Part shown: in pieces, positions 8,656 through 17,513 of the stretch | Numbering within the stretch: position 1 is the first letter of the stretch | How the letters are laid out: each line of letters opens with the position of its first letter | From: Oxalobacteraceae bacterium UBA6018 | GTDB lineage: Bacteria; Pseudomonadota; Gammaproteobacteria; Burkholderiales; Burkholderiaceae_D | DNA length: 64,000 nt | Direction of reading: 5' to 3' | Assembly: GCA_002428015.1 (NCBI GenBank) | Contig: DIZW01000128.1 | Span: 29,270 to 93,269 of the forward strand | Translations under genes and position numbers: made by a program | The notes under the pieces: generated by a model | The model's database searches: none | Told to the model about the DNA's origin: nothing | Seen by the model: only the letters and a program-made list of their open reading frames with translations

Positions 8656-9830
8656 GGTGTCGCTCCGTTATTGTTGTCGGGTTTCTTGTTCGATGCCGGG
8701 TTGTGCGGGTCCAGCTCGGGCGGCACCGCCAGCGTGGTGGGACGGTCCGGATACTTGGTGGCGCCCTTCTTGTAGGCGCGCAACTGGAACACGTAGGCCA
8801 GCACCTCGGCCACGGCCGCGTACAGCGCCTCCGGGATCTCGTCGCCGATCTCGGTGTGCTTGTGCAGCGCGCGCGCCAGGGCGGGCGCCTCGAGCATGGC
8901 CACGTTGTGCTGCTTGGCCAGTTCGCGGATCTTGGCCGCGACCTCGTCGCTGCCCTTGGCCACCACGCGCGGCGCGCCGCGCTGGCCGTCGGCGTATTTC
9001 AGCGCCACCGCGTAGTGGGTCGGGTTGGTGACCACCACGTCGGCGGTGGGCACGTCGGCCATCATGCGGCGCTTGGCCATCTCGCGCTGCAGCTGGCGGA
9101 TGCGGCCCTTGATCTGGGGATTGCCGTCCGACTCCTTGGACTCCTGGATCATCTCCTGGCGCGTCATCTTGAGCTTGTTGGCGTAGTGCCAGACCTGGTA
9201 AGGCCCGTCGATGGCCGCCACCACGCCCAGGCCGCCGACGATGTACAGGAAGGAGGTGGCCAGCAGGTCGACCAGGTGGGCGCTGCCGCTGCCCAAGGGC
9301 TCCATGGCCAGGCTGAACACGGCGTCCTTCTTGCTCATCACCACCAGCCAGGCCACGGCGCCGACCAGGATGGTCTTGGCCACGGCCTTGAGCAGCTCGA
9401 CCAGGGCGTTGGTGGAGAACATATTGCCCAAGCCGGCGAGCGGGTTGAGCTTCATGAAATTGGGGGTGAAGGCCTTGGTGCTGAACAGCCAGCCGCCGAT
9501 CAGCAGCGGCGAGGCCAGCGCCACCACCATCACGGCCACGGCCAGCGGCAGGCAGGCCAGCATCACGGCGGCGATGTCGGCGCCGACCCGCAGGATCATG
9601 GCGCTGGCGTCGAAGATCTGTTCGCGGTCCATGCTCAGCCCGGACACCATGGTGGCGTTGAGCTGGCGCACCAGGCCGGTGCCGGTGAACCACAGGCCGC
9701 AGCCGGCCGTCATCAGGACGGTGAAAGTGGCCAATTCGCGCGATCGGGGCACGTCGCCTTCTTCGCGCGCCTGCTCCAATCGCTTGGCTGACGCTGCTTC
9801 TGTCTTTTCTGCGTCGCTTTCTTCTGCCAT
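8652..9830 (-). CDS. flhB: Flagellar export switch protein FlhB
   Basis: Export-gate protein of 392 aa that controls substrate specificity by autocleavage. After the typical EKTEAASAKRLEQAREEG start there are four membrane helices (about 30-55, 85-115, 140-165, 185-205). The cytoplasmic domain carries the autocleavage site NPTH at residues 269-272. The C-terminus has an extra hydrophilic tail of about 30 residues. An AGGAG ribosome site lies 7 bases before ATG 9830. It is first in the flhB-flhA pair. The 157 bases upstream must hold the promoter; I could not identify a sigma-70, sigma-54 or sigma-28 element with confidence. Confidence 0.96.
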   Translation of the reverse strand: MAEESDAEKTEAASAKRLEQAREEGDVPRSRELATFTVLMTAGCGLWFTGTGLVRQLNATMVSGLSMDREQIFDASAMILRVGADIAAVMLACLPLAVAVMVVALASPLLIGGWLFSTKAFTPNFMKLNPLAGLGNMFSTNALVELLKAVAKTILVGAVAWLVVMSKKDAVFSLAMEPLGSGSAHLVDLLATSFLYIVGGLGVVAAIDGPYQVWHYANKLKMTRQEMIQESKESDGNPQIKGRIRQLQREMAKRRMMADVPTADVVVTNPTHYAVALKYADGQRGAPRVVAKGSDEVAAKIRELAKQHNVAMLEAPALARALHKHTEIGDEIPEALYAAVAEVLAYVFQLRAYKKGATKYPDRPTTLAVPPELDPHNPASNKKPDNNNGATP

Positions 9831-9987
9831 CGCCCGCTCCTATGAACAGATGACATTATTCGCGATATTGCTCCACGGCTATCTTGAGAACAGGGCGGCA
9901 AAGGGCCTCTTATTGCTGGCTTGCCCGGCGCGGGCGCGCCGCGACGGCGCGGCTGGCCGCCGGCCGGGAGGTCGCGAGCGTGCCAGC

Positions 9988-11001
9988 TCAGGCGCCGCGC
10001 GCGCCGCCGAGCTTGACCGCCTCGGCCTGGCGCACGGTCTGCTCGATGGCGCCGAAGATCGACTTGCCGGCGCTGTCGAGCATCTCGATCTTGATGGTGT
10101 CGCCGAACAGCATGAAGGGCGTGCTGGCCACGCCATCGGCGATCATTTCCAGGCAGCGCTTTTCGGCGATGCAGGAATAGCCCAGCTTGGCGTCCTTGTT
10201 CGACACCGTGCCCGAGCCGACGATAGTGCCGGCGCGCGCGTTGCGGGTCTTGCACAGGTGGGCGATCAGTTGGGGGAAATTGAACACCATGTCGACCCCG
10301 GCGTTAGGCTGGCCCACCAGCTTGCCGTTCCAGATCGAGCGCAGCGGCAAGTGCACCTTGCCGCCCTGCCAGGCCTCGCCCAGCTCGTCCGGTGTGACCG
10401 CCAGCGGCGCGAAGGCGGTGGCCGGCTTGGACTGGAGGAAGCCGAAGCCCTTGGCAAGTTCGTCGGGAATCAGGTTGCGCAGCGACACGTCGTTGGCCAG
10501 GGTGATCAGGCGGATATGCAGCTGGGCCTGGTCCGGGGTCACGCCCATCGGCACGTCGCCCGTGATGACCGCCACCTCCGACTCGAAATCGATGCCCCAG
10601 GCCTCGTGGGCCAGCATGATCTCGTCGCGCGGGCCGAGCAGCTCGTCGCTGCCGCCCTGGTACATCAGCGGATCTTCCCAGAACGATGCGGGCATCTCGG
10701 CGCCGCGCGCCTTGCGCACCAGTTCGACGTGGTTGACGAAGGCCGAGCCGTCCACCCACTGGTAGGCGCGCGGCAAGGGCGCCATGCAGGCGGCCGCGTC
10801 GAAATCGAAGGCGCGCCGCGCGCGGCCCTGGTTGAGCAGGTCGGACAGGGCCGCCAGCTGGGGCGCGATGAAGGCCCAGTCATCGAGGGCGGCCTGCAGG
10901 GTCGGCGCGATGCCGTCGGCCAGGTGGGCGGTCTTCAGGTCGCGCGCGACAACGGCCAGCTGGCCGTCGCGGGTGCCGTCCTTCAATGTGGCCAGTTTCA
11001 T
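9988..11001 (-). CDS. Fumarylacetoacetate hydrolase family protein
   Basis: 337-aa enzyme of the fumarylacetoacetate hydrolase (FAH) superfamily, which cleaves or rearranges beta-diketo or oxaloacetate-like acids with a bound divalent metal. Recognisable FAH-fold stretches are WGIDFESEVAVITGD (metal-binding acidic residues, about 147-161), VSLRNLIP, and near the end AGTIVGSGTVSN and TPFMLFGDTIKIEMLD. The N-terminal cap domain is present, so it is the long form. No tyrosine or homogentisate pathway genes are alongside. It starts 4 bases after rsuA, so co-transcription is likely although the functions look unrelated. The exact substrate cannot be told. Confidence 0.85.
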   Translation of the reverse strand: MKLATLKDGTRDGQLAVVARDLKTAHLADGIAPTLQAALDDWAFIAPQLAALSDLLNQGRARRAFDFDAAACMAPLPRAYQWVDGSAFVNHVELVRKARGAEMPASFWEDPLMYQGGSDELLGPRDEIMLAHEAWGIDFESEVAVITGDVPMGVTPDQAQLHIRLITLANDVSLRNLIPDELAKGFGFLQSKPATAFAPLAVTPDELGEAWQGGKVHLPLRSIWNGKLVGQPNAGVDMVFNFPQLIAHLCKTRNARAGTIVGSGTVSNKDAKLGYSCIAEKRCLEMIADGVASTPFMLFGDTIKIEMLDSAGKSIFGAIEQTVRQAEAVKLGGARGA

Positions 11002-11005
11002 GTTG

Positions 11006-11722
11006 TTATCCCGCGGAGAGGAGGTCGAGCTGTGCCTGCTCGAGATAGCACCATTCGCCTTCGGCCAGGCCGAGCGATTCCAGGGTCAGCGCGCCGATGG
11101 CCGAGCGGTGCAAGGTCGTGCAGTGATTGCCCGCGGCGGCCAGCATGCGTTTGACCTGGTGGTATTTGCCCTGCTCCAGGACGATTTCGAGCTGGTGCGT
11201 GCCGCGCTGGATGCAGGTCAGCGCCGCCAAGGGCGCAGGCTCGTCGTGCAATTTGACGCCGGCCAGCAGTTGCGCCACCAGTTCCGGGGTGACGGGATCG
11301 TGGGTGCCGGCCTGATAGATTTTCGGCACGTGGCGCTTGGGCGAGGACTGGGCGTGGATGAAGGGCCCGTCGTCCGACAACAGCAACATGCCAGTCGTGT
11401 CATGGTCGAGGCGGCCGACCGGCTGCACGTCGCGCCAGGTGAATTGCTCGGGAAGCAGGGTCAGCACGCTGGGATGGTGGCTGGGCTTGCGCGAACATTC
11501 GATATTGACCGGTTTGTTCAGCGCGATGTAGACGTGTTTTCGGTAGAGCCATTCCTCGTCAAACACGGTCAGCACCAGATTGCTGGTGTCGACGGTGCTG
11601 CGGTAATTGGTCTGGGTGATGCCGTTGATCGCGACGTCGCCATCATCTACCAGTGCGCGGCAATATTTTCGGGTGCCGAAGCCTTGCGATTGAAGGATAC
11701 GGTCGAGGGATAAAGTGGTCAT
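11006..11722 (-). CDS. rsuA: 16S rRNA pseudouridine synthase, RsuA family
   Basis: About 238 aa. An N-terminal S4 RNA-binding domain (LDRILQSQGFGTRKYCRALV) is followed by the catalytic domain with GRLDHDTTGML, whose Asp (about residue 106) is the catalytic aspartate of the RsuA/RluB/RluE/RluF group. By family, RsuA makes pseudouridine 516 in 16S rRNA. I choose ATG 11722, which gives the normal MTTLSLDRIL beginning; an upstream in-frame start at 11752 adds ten unlikely residues. Assignment within the family (RsuA rather than RluE/F) is probable but not proven. Confidence 0.85.
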   Translation of the reverse strand: MTTLSLDRILQSQGFGTRKYCRALVDDGDVAINGITQTNYRSTVDTSNLVLTVFDEEWLYRKHVYIALNKPVNIECSRKPSHHPSVLTLLPEQFTWRDVQPVGRLDHDTTGMLLLSDDGPFIHAQSSPKRHVPKIYQAGTHDPVTPELVAQLLAGVKLHDEPAPLAALTCIQRGTHQLEIVLEQGKYHQVKRMLAAAGNHCTTLHRSAIGALTLESLGLAEGEWCYLEQAQLDLLSAG

Positions 11723-11833
11723 GCCCGTAACTTTACCAGATGGGCGCGCCACAACGGTGCTTTTGCAAGGTCGTGGCCACGCTCCAAATCTGGCTCAGTT
11801 TAACAAGCGCTCCGCACGCGCGCGCCCGAAAGG

Positions 11834-11852
11834 CGCCTGGATTAACCAGGCG
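11834..11852 (-). terminator. Weak hairpin terminator after the lipoprotein gene
   Basis: CGCCTGG (11834-11840) and CCAGGCG (11846-11852) form a 7-bp stem with a 5-nt loop, 27 bases after the lipoprotein stop. On the minus strand it is followed only by a short CCTTTC, so the U-tract is poor. A terminator role is plausible but weak. Confidence 0.45.
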
Positions 11853-11879
11853 GCTTTTGCGGGCAAGGCGCGGGAGCGA

Positions 11880-12614
11880 TCAGGTACCGCCGGTCGCGCC
11901 GGTGAGGTGGTGCGATTGCGCGTCCGCCGCGATCGCAGTGTTCACCGTTGCCGACACGTCGCCGGTCGAGGTGATCACGTTCTTCGTCTTGAGCAAGTCC
12001 AGGATCTGGTCTTGCGCATTGCCGGCGGTGGTGCCGGTCTTCGGCACCAGCGTCGCGGTGAGGAAGTCGGAAGGAACCACGACGCCCGAACCTGCGGCCG
12101 TCTGGACCACACTCACCACCTGCGCCACGGATGCCGCCAGCACCGCTGGGGTGTTGACCACGGACGCGAATCCCGTTGACGCGGCGATCGTCGCCGCCGA
12201 CGCGTTCGCTGCCAGCCCGCTCTGGGTGACGATGTAATCGACCAGCATCTCGGTCAACGGCGTCACGTTGGCCTTGGCGCCATCACCCGCGGCGATCGAG
12301 CGCAGGACCACGCCATTGGTCGCGGTGACCGTGACGACGCACGGGCCTTCCGACGGATTGGAGGTCTTGACGGTGTAGCTGCCGTCGGCGCCGGTGGTGG
12401 CGGTGCCGCTGCCGGTTTTGCAGGTGACCGATACCGCGCCGCTGACAACAGGCGCGCCGGTGGCGGCGGTGCCGCTGATCGTCACGGTTTTTTCCGCCGC
12501 TGCGGCTGGGGGGGTGTAATCACCGCTGCCGCAAGCGGCAAGTGTGGACAGAACAGCAATCGCCAACATCGATTTCACTGCCGTGACAGGTGGGACCGGG
12601 CGTAAAATAGGCAT
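11880..12614 (-). CDS. Putative lipoprotein with carboxypeptidase-regulatory-like domain
   Basis: 244 aa. The N-terminus has a hydrophobic signal segment ending in the lipobox LAAC, so Cys28 would be lipidated. Residues about 42-90 resemble a beta-sandwich of the carboxypeptidase regulatory or Big type (SGTAATGAPVVSGAVSVTC, DGSYTV). The rest is alanine-, serine- and threonine-rich. AAGGA before ATG 12614 supports the start, and a sigma-70-like promoter lies at 12762-12790. Its specific function is unknown; the composition suggests an outer-membrane-anchored surface or adhesion-related protein. Confidence 0.75.
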   Translation of the reverse strand: MPILRPVPPVTAVKSMLAIAVLSTLAACGSGDYTPPAAAAEKTVTISGTAATGAPVVSGAVSVTCKTGSGTATTGADGSYTVKTSNPSEGPCVVTVTATNGVVLRSIAAGDGAKANVTPLTEMLVDYIVTQSGLAANASAATIAASTGFASVVNTPAVLAASVAQVVSVVQTAAGSGVVVPSDFLTATLVPKTGTTAGNAQDQILDLLKTKNVITSTGDVSATVNTAIAADAQSHHLTGATGGT

Positions 12615-12761
12615 ACAGTATTCCTTTTCGTAAGGTGATAAAACACGTTAATAATTCGTCGGATACATTGCTCGATCGGACCGGCGAAAAAATGCCACGG
12701 GAACTAGAAATGCTACAAGCCGTCGCTCCCGCCAGGCAGGACCGTGCGCTTGCCTCATGAG

Positions 12762-12790
12762 ACTATATACCTTTGGCATTTCCTCAACAA
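12762..12790 (-). promoter_or_regulatory. Sigma-70-like promoter of the lipoprotein gene
   Basis: On the minus strand, TTGTTG (12785-12790) and TATAGT (12762-12767) are separated by exactly 17 bases. The predicted transcript starts near 12755, giving a leader of about 140 nt before ATG 12614. It lies between the yjbH-like stop and the lipoprotein gene. Confidence 0.55.
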
Positions 12791-12815
12791 TTGCATTTTC
12801 TAATTCAGGCACACA

Positions 12816-14969
12816 TTATTGAACGGCCGGCGCGTAGAGAATGGCCGCCTCGCGCATGCGCTGCAACTGCCCGGCCAGATAGTCTTTGCCAAGGCGCCCC
12901 TGATTAAGTAGATTCATCCGGGCGCTGTAGACATACGCCATTTCCTCGACCACCCCTTGCGTAATGCAGTTGCATTCGCCAGGGCGCGCATATTTGGTCT
13001 CCAGCTTGAACGGGAAGCTGCTTGCGCCCTCCAGGTGGGTCCAGCCTGGACGCATGCCTTGACGCGGCGTGAGCGGCATCGCCAGACTGAAGCCGATGCG
13101 GGTCTCGAGTTCGCTCTTACGCACGTACATCTGGGCCTGGATGTCGCCGAACCAGCGGCTTACCTGGAGAAAAGGCCCGCGATCATCGCCCACGTACTTG
13201 TTATAGCCGGTCTCCACCCACACTGACAAGGGAGCGTATTTCCACAAATAGCTGATGCTGCCGTTTTCGCTTTCGTGCACCCGGTACGGGTCCGTGTGCT
13301 TCGTGCGTGTGAATTGGGCCCGCAGCTGATCGTCCCGGCCGGGCACCATCCAAATGGTCTCGTTCTGGATGCCCGGGTCGCCGTATAAAAATCTGCCAGC
13401 CGACGTAACATTGAGTACGTTGTCAGTCACCCACAAAGCCTGGCTGACGACTGCGGATTTCAAGCCGTTGCGCTGCTGCGCGTACCCGAGGAAGCCATGC
13501 GCCACATTTGGCGACTCCGAGAGCGTCGTAATAAAGCTGGTGGTCAGTTCCGCGCCGGTCCAGAGGGGCACCATGGCTTGAATATTCGCCGCTAGAGAAT
13601 AATCGAACACCCCAAGCTCGGTCCCGACGAACTTGACCAACTGGGGATCGATCCGTACGCGCGAATAACCGCGCGGTCCCTCCTCGTCCTGCCACGTCAC
13701 CGCCCTCTCGTTGGGATGGTATTGCAGCGTAACGCTTTCCTTGACCTCGAACGCATCGCCATCGCGCAAGAACTGGCGATAGCCGCCGCGATCGACGCTG
13801 GCCTTGAAGATCGCAAGACCGGCCTTTTTACTCACTGCCGAGACCGTCACAATATCCGCCGGCGCCAGCACCGCGGCAACCCCGAGCACGATGCCGACTG
13901 CATCAACCTCATTCTGGTTGTAGCGATGGTTCTCGTATTCGACCACCAACTCATTGCCGGATTGCCCTACGCGCACGCGCTCCAGTCCTGCCTTGATCAA
14001 TTCGGTGCGCACGCGGGCCAATGCGTTGTCGCCGCCTAAGGTAGGCACGGAAACAGCGGCCGGTGGCCGTACTCCGCTGGCGGGCGACCAGACTGCGGCG
14101 GCGACAGCCACGGCGGGGGCGGCGAGGGCGGCGGCGATCGGTGGCGGCGGCGTCCAGATGGGCTCGTTTTCGGGCGCGATCGGGCGCGGATTGCGGGCGT
14201 TTTCGCCAAACGGAATCACCAGGCTCAGACCCAGGGTACTTCGGTCGAACGGCAGGCCTTGCGGGGTGCGCGCCCGTATCGAGCGCTGGACAGTCCCGAC
14301 GAGCCGCGCGTTGCCCAAGGCCGCTATCGGCGCGCTGCCATACCTCAGGCCGGCGTGGTATGCGCTGTCGTTGCGTTCCGCGAACAGACTGACTCCGGTG
14401 TCGCCCAATGCTAGCTCAGCACTTCCGAAGGTCCGGCTCAGATACGGCTGTCCATGCGCTTTGCCAACGTTGAGACGCAGCGGCCCGAAAGCCTGGCTTA
14501 CGGCCACGTATTTCGACTTAAACGTTGACGTCCCGCCACCAAGATCGTTAATCCCAAATGCGATCTCTGGCTGGTAATGGAATAGTTTGGGCAGCGACAC
14601 CTTCAAGTTGGCTGATAGGTCACGTACGCCGAGATCACCGCGCCGGTTCACCGGCATATTGGCGAGCCGCCCCGACAGTTCGAGATATTCGAAGAGGCCA
14701 ATACCGAACTGGTAGTTTTCGGCACGTGGCGAAATTGACGCGAACTGAGGGTCAAGAAAGTTATTCAGGCCAAGAACGACGGTGCCGTCGTGGAGCGTGC
14801 GGCCATCGGGCACATTCAGCGAGCCGGACGAGCCCGATGCGGACAGTGTCTGTACGCCAGATGGCTGCTGTCCAAATACTGGCAACGCTGAGCCGGCCTG
14901 AGCCGTTACGGTCGTTGCCAGTGGCACCGCAGCAAGCAAGACGGAAAGGACGGTGGGCTTGAAATTCAC
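12816..14969 (-). CDS. YjbH-like exopolysaccharide outer-membrane protein
   Basis: About 717 aa. I place the start at GTG 14969, which gives MNFKPTVLSVLLAAVPLATT, a normal signal peptide cut after AQA; a TTG at 14999 is the alternative. The body matches the YjbH (DUF940) group: an N-terminal beta-rich part (TVVLGLNNFLDPQFASISPRAENYQFGIG), a Pro/Ala linker near 280-320, and a C-terminal beta-barrel-like part. By family, YjbH is an outer-membrane protein of the yjbEFGH polysaccharide operon. Here YjbE, F and G are absent and it sits alone beside a Wzx/Wzy-type locus. It lies head-to-head with the dehydratase gene. Confidence 0.8.
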   Translation of the reverse strand: MNFKPTVLSVLLAAVPLATTVTAQAGSALPVFGQQPSGVQTLSASGSSGSLNVPDGRTLHDGTVVLGLNNFLDPQFASISPRAENYQFGIGLFEYLELSGRLANMPVNRRGDLGVRDLSANLKVSLPKLFHYQPEIAFGINDLGGGTSTFKSKYVAVSQAFGPLRLNVGKAHGQPYLSRTFGSAELALGDTGVSLFAERNDSAYHAGLRYGSAPIAALGNARLVGTVQRSIRARTPQGLPFDRSTLGLSLVIPFGENARNPRPIAPENEPIWTPPPPIAAALAAPAVAVAAAVWSPASGVRPPAAVSVPTLGGDNALARVRTELIKAGLERVRVGQSGNELVVEYENHRYNQNEVDAVGIVLGVAAVLAPADIVTVSAVSKKAGLAIFKASVDRGGYRQFLRDGDAFEVKESVTLQYHPNERAVTWQDEEGPRGYSRVRIDPQLVKFVGTELGVFDYSLAANIQAMVPLWTGAELTTSFITTLSESPNVAHGFLGYAQQRNGLKSAVVSQALWVTDNVLNVTSAGRFLYGDPGIQNETIWMVPGRDDQLRAQFTRTKHTDPYRVHESENGSISYLWKYAPLSVWVETGYNKYVGDDRGPFLQVSRWFGDIQAQMYVRKSELETRIGFSLAMPLTPRQGMRPGWTHLEGASSFPFKLETKYARPGECNCITQGVVEEMAYVYSARMNLLNQGRLGKDYLAGQLQRMREAAILYAPAVQ

Positions 14970-15306
14970 GAAGCAGAGTTCTTTTCTATGTAAGGACAAG
15001 ATGTAACAACCATTATCCCATGCAACGATTACCGATACCTCAGAGAAACATAATGTTGCGCAAAAACCACGAAAAGGTCATGTGACTTCCCCTCGCGAAG
15101 CCGTCTCACGATAACATACACGAGATAAGTGTTGCCCGTACGTAAAAATATTATATAACAGGCCACTTCCTCTGCGAAATACGATATTATCTGACCAGAA
15201 TAATCTTTAGCCGATTCGGAAGAGATGGATGATACGGCAGCATTGTCCGCACTTGTAGCTCCCTGAAATATTGACTTAAGTATCTGAGCAAGAACTGACC
15301 TCACCA
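14970..15306. other. AT-rich divergent intergenic region
   Basis: 337 bases between the outward-facing yjbH-like gene and the dehydratase gene, noticeably AT-richer than the rest. It must contain both promoters. TTGACT at 15271-15276 is a good -35 for the dehydratase, but no convincing -10 follows. A 92-codon minus-strand reading frame (15029-15307) fills the gap but has no ribosome site and no recognisable features, so I treat it as chance. Confidence 0.5.
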
Positions 15307-17250
15307 ATGAAAAGCTCCTTCCTTAAGTTAAAACGGCGTCAGAAACAATTAATTGCGGCGACGGCAGATGTTATATTCCTGCCAATTATTTTCTATTTCG
15401 CCCTCATCCTCTATTTCGATGGCGTTCCGGTGGCGCTATTCAGAGAATACGGCTGGCTTGCACTTGCCGCTTCTGCCACAACCGTTCCAATTTTTATCAA
15501 GCTGGGACTGTATCGCGCGGTTATCCGATATATCGACCAAAAAATTATTTTCACCGTGGTGAAGGGAGCCACGATGTCTGTCCTGGTTCTTGCGGGATTC
15601 GCTGCCGCCATGCACGTGCCGCACCTCTCGCCCGCGCCGTTCTGGATTTACTGGGTCAACTCCGTCGCCTACGTGTTGGCAAGCCGGCTTGCCGCGCGCG
15701 GCTTTTTCCTGGGCACGCGCGAGCGGGCCGCTGGTGGACGCATCGCTATCTACGGGGCCGGCGCGGCGGGCAGTGTGCTCGCGAAAGCACTCAAGCCCGG
15801 TGGTGAATACCAGCCGATTTTCTTCGTCGACGACAATATTCAGCTGCAAAACACGACGATCGGCGGGATCAAGGTATACGCGCCGAGCATGTTACCGGAA
15901 CTCCTAGTGCGGCACAACGTCGGCGCCATACTGCTGGCAATGCCATCGCTGCAGAAGCAGCGGCAGCGTGAAATAGTCGAGCGGCTCGATTCGCTCAAGT
16001 TGCGGATTAAGGTCACACCCTCGATCGCCGATCTGGTAAAAGGCTTGGCGCGGGTCGAAGAAGTACGCCAGATCGAGATCGAGGACTTGCTGAGCCGCGA
16101 TCCAGTTGAACCCGACCCTCACCTAATGTCCGCCTGCATCAGCGGCAAGTCGGTCATGGTCAGCGGCGCGGGCGGTTCGATAGGTTCGGAGCTGTGCCGC
16201 CAGATTCTCTCGTTGAAGCCCAAGCGACTGGTATTGTTTGACATCTCAGAGTATGCCCTCTATACCGTGGAACAAGAGCTGCGCGGCTGGCTTCGCAGCC
16301 AGGGGAGGACTGTGGACCTGGTTCCTTGTATAGGCTCGGTACTCAATTACGAGAAATGCCGCCTGGTGCTGTCGACTTTCGCTATCGATACCGTCTACCA
16401 TGCTGCAGCGTACAAGCATGTACCCTTGGTCGAGTACAATCCGATCGAGGGTATCCGAAATAATGTGTTTGGTACCTTGCACTTTGCGAAAGCCGCTATT
16501 GCGGCAGGTGTGCAATACTTCGTACTCGTTTCCACCGACAAGGCGGTCCGTCCGACTAACGTCATGGGTGCCAGCAAACGTCTCGCCGAGTTGATTCTGC
16601 AAGGACTGGCGCGCAACGGAAGCCAAACGCGCCTGTCGATGGTCAGGTTCGGAAACGTGCTCGGATCGTCCGGGTCGGTGGTGCCGCACTTCAGGCAACA
16701 GATCCAGGCGGGCGGGCCGGTCACGGTGACGCATCCCGAGATCACGCGCTATTTCATGACTATTCCGGAAGCGGCTCAGCTTGTCTTGCAAGCCGGAGCG
16801 ATGGGCAAGGGTGGCGATGTGTTCGTGCTCGATATGGGCGACCCAGTCCGCATTGCGGACCTAGCGGTGCGGATGATTCATCTAAGCGGCCGTGAGGTCA
16901 AGACGGCGGAAAATCCCGGCGGCACCATTGAAATCAAATATGTCGGCTTGCGCCCGGGCGAAAAATTGTACGAAGAACTGTTGATCGGGACCAACGTGAC
17001 TGGAACCGATCACCCGCTCATCATGCGCGCCCGCGAAGCGGAAATCGAATGGCCTTTCCTCGACCTCATGCTCAAGCACTTGGACGAAGCCTGCAACCGG
17101 TGCGACATTGAAGCGATCCGCGCCTACTTGGTCAAGCTTGTCAGTGAGTATTCCCCGCCGCCGGAGATCTCTGACTTGGTGTGGGTCGAACGCAGGCGAA
17201 CCGGAACTGCGAGCCACGTTGACTTTCCTTTTGCCGGGACCACTGCTTGA
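15307..17250 (+). CDS. Membrane-anchored nucleotide-sugar 4,6-dehydratase (WbpM/PglF-like)
   Basis: 647 aa, the long membrane form of the FlaA1/WbpM/PglF family, which converts UDP-GlcNAc to the 4-keto-6-deoxy sugar. There are about four N-terminal membrane helices (15-125), then a vestigial Rossmann domain (YGAGAAGSVLAKAL, about 149-162) and the catalytic Rossmann domain (VSGAGGSIGSELC from about 285). The catalytic set is Ser409, Met420 and Lys424 in VSTDKAV..NVMGASK. The Met in place of Tyr is characteristic of this long subfamily. It should supply the substrate for the aminotransferase at 17514. Unlike the rest of the cluster it is on the plus strand and converges on that gene. Confidence 0.9.
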   Translation: MKSSFLKLKRRQKQLIAATADVIFLPIIFYFALILYFDGVPVALFREYGWLALAASATTVPIFIKLGLYRAVIRYIDQKIIFTVVKGATMSVLVLAGFAAAMHVPHLSPAPFWIYWVNSVAYVLASRLAARGFFLGTRERAAGGRIAIYGAGAAGSVLAKALKPGGEYQPIFFVDDNIQLQNTTIGGIKVYAPSMLPELLVRHNVGAILLAMPSLQKQRQREIVERLDSLKLRIKVTPSIADLVKGLARVEEVRQIEIEDLLSRDPVEPDPHLMSACISGKSVMVSGAGGSIGSELCRQILSLKPKRLVLFDISEYALYTVEQELRGWLRSQGRTVDLVPCIGSVLNYEKCRLVLSTFAIDTVYHAAAYKHVPLVEYNPIEGIRNNVFGTLHFAKAAIAAGVQYFVLVSTDKAVRPTNVMGASKRLAELILQGLARNGSQTRLSMVRFGNVLGSSGSVVPHFRQQIQAGGPVTVTHPEITRYFMTIPEAAQLVLQAGAMGKGGDVFVLDMGDPVRIADLAVRMIHLSGREVKTAENPGGTIEIKYVGLRPGEKLYEELLIGTNVTGTDHPLIMRAREAEIEWPFLDLMLKHLDEACNRCDIEAIRAYLVKLVSEYSPPPEISDLVWVERRRTGTASHVDFPFAGTTA

Positions 17251-17513
17251 TCCACACGGCTTCGCTTCTGGGGCAGTTTTGGTTTTCAGTGGATACGGCC
17301 AGATAGCTAAGGCGGGACCGCACCTGTCGCGCACGGCGTCAGAAAAAGGTTCGTTGACCCTGGTCTGCTTTGCTTGACGCGCGGCCACCCTATATCGCTT
17401 CGCGCCGCGCGTACCTCCCCCGCTCCGCCATGGTGCGCGGCGGCCTATCAGCGAACAGGGGATCCGATATCATCGGTTTACGAGAACGGTATTGGACGGC
17501 CTCTGCGCGGACG

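Noticed and set aside
6619..8775. 718-codon plus-strand frame opposite flhA
   Set aside because: flhA on the other strand is unambiguous; this frame is a His/Gln/Gly-rich mirror.
15029..15307. 92-codon minus-strand frame in the AT-rich gap before the dehydratase gene
   Set aside because: No ribosome site, no domain; it fills a divergent promoter region and begins inside the dehydratase start.
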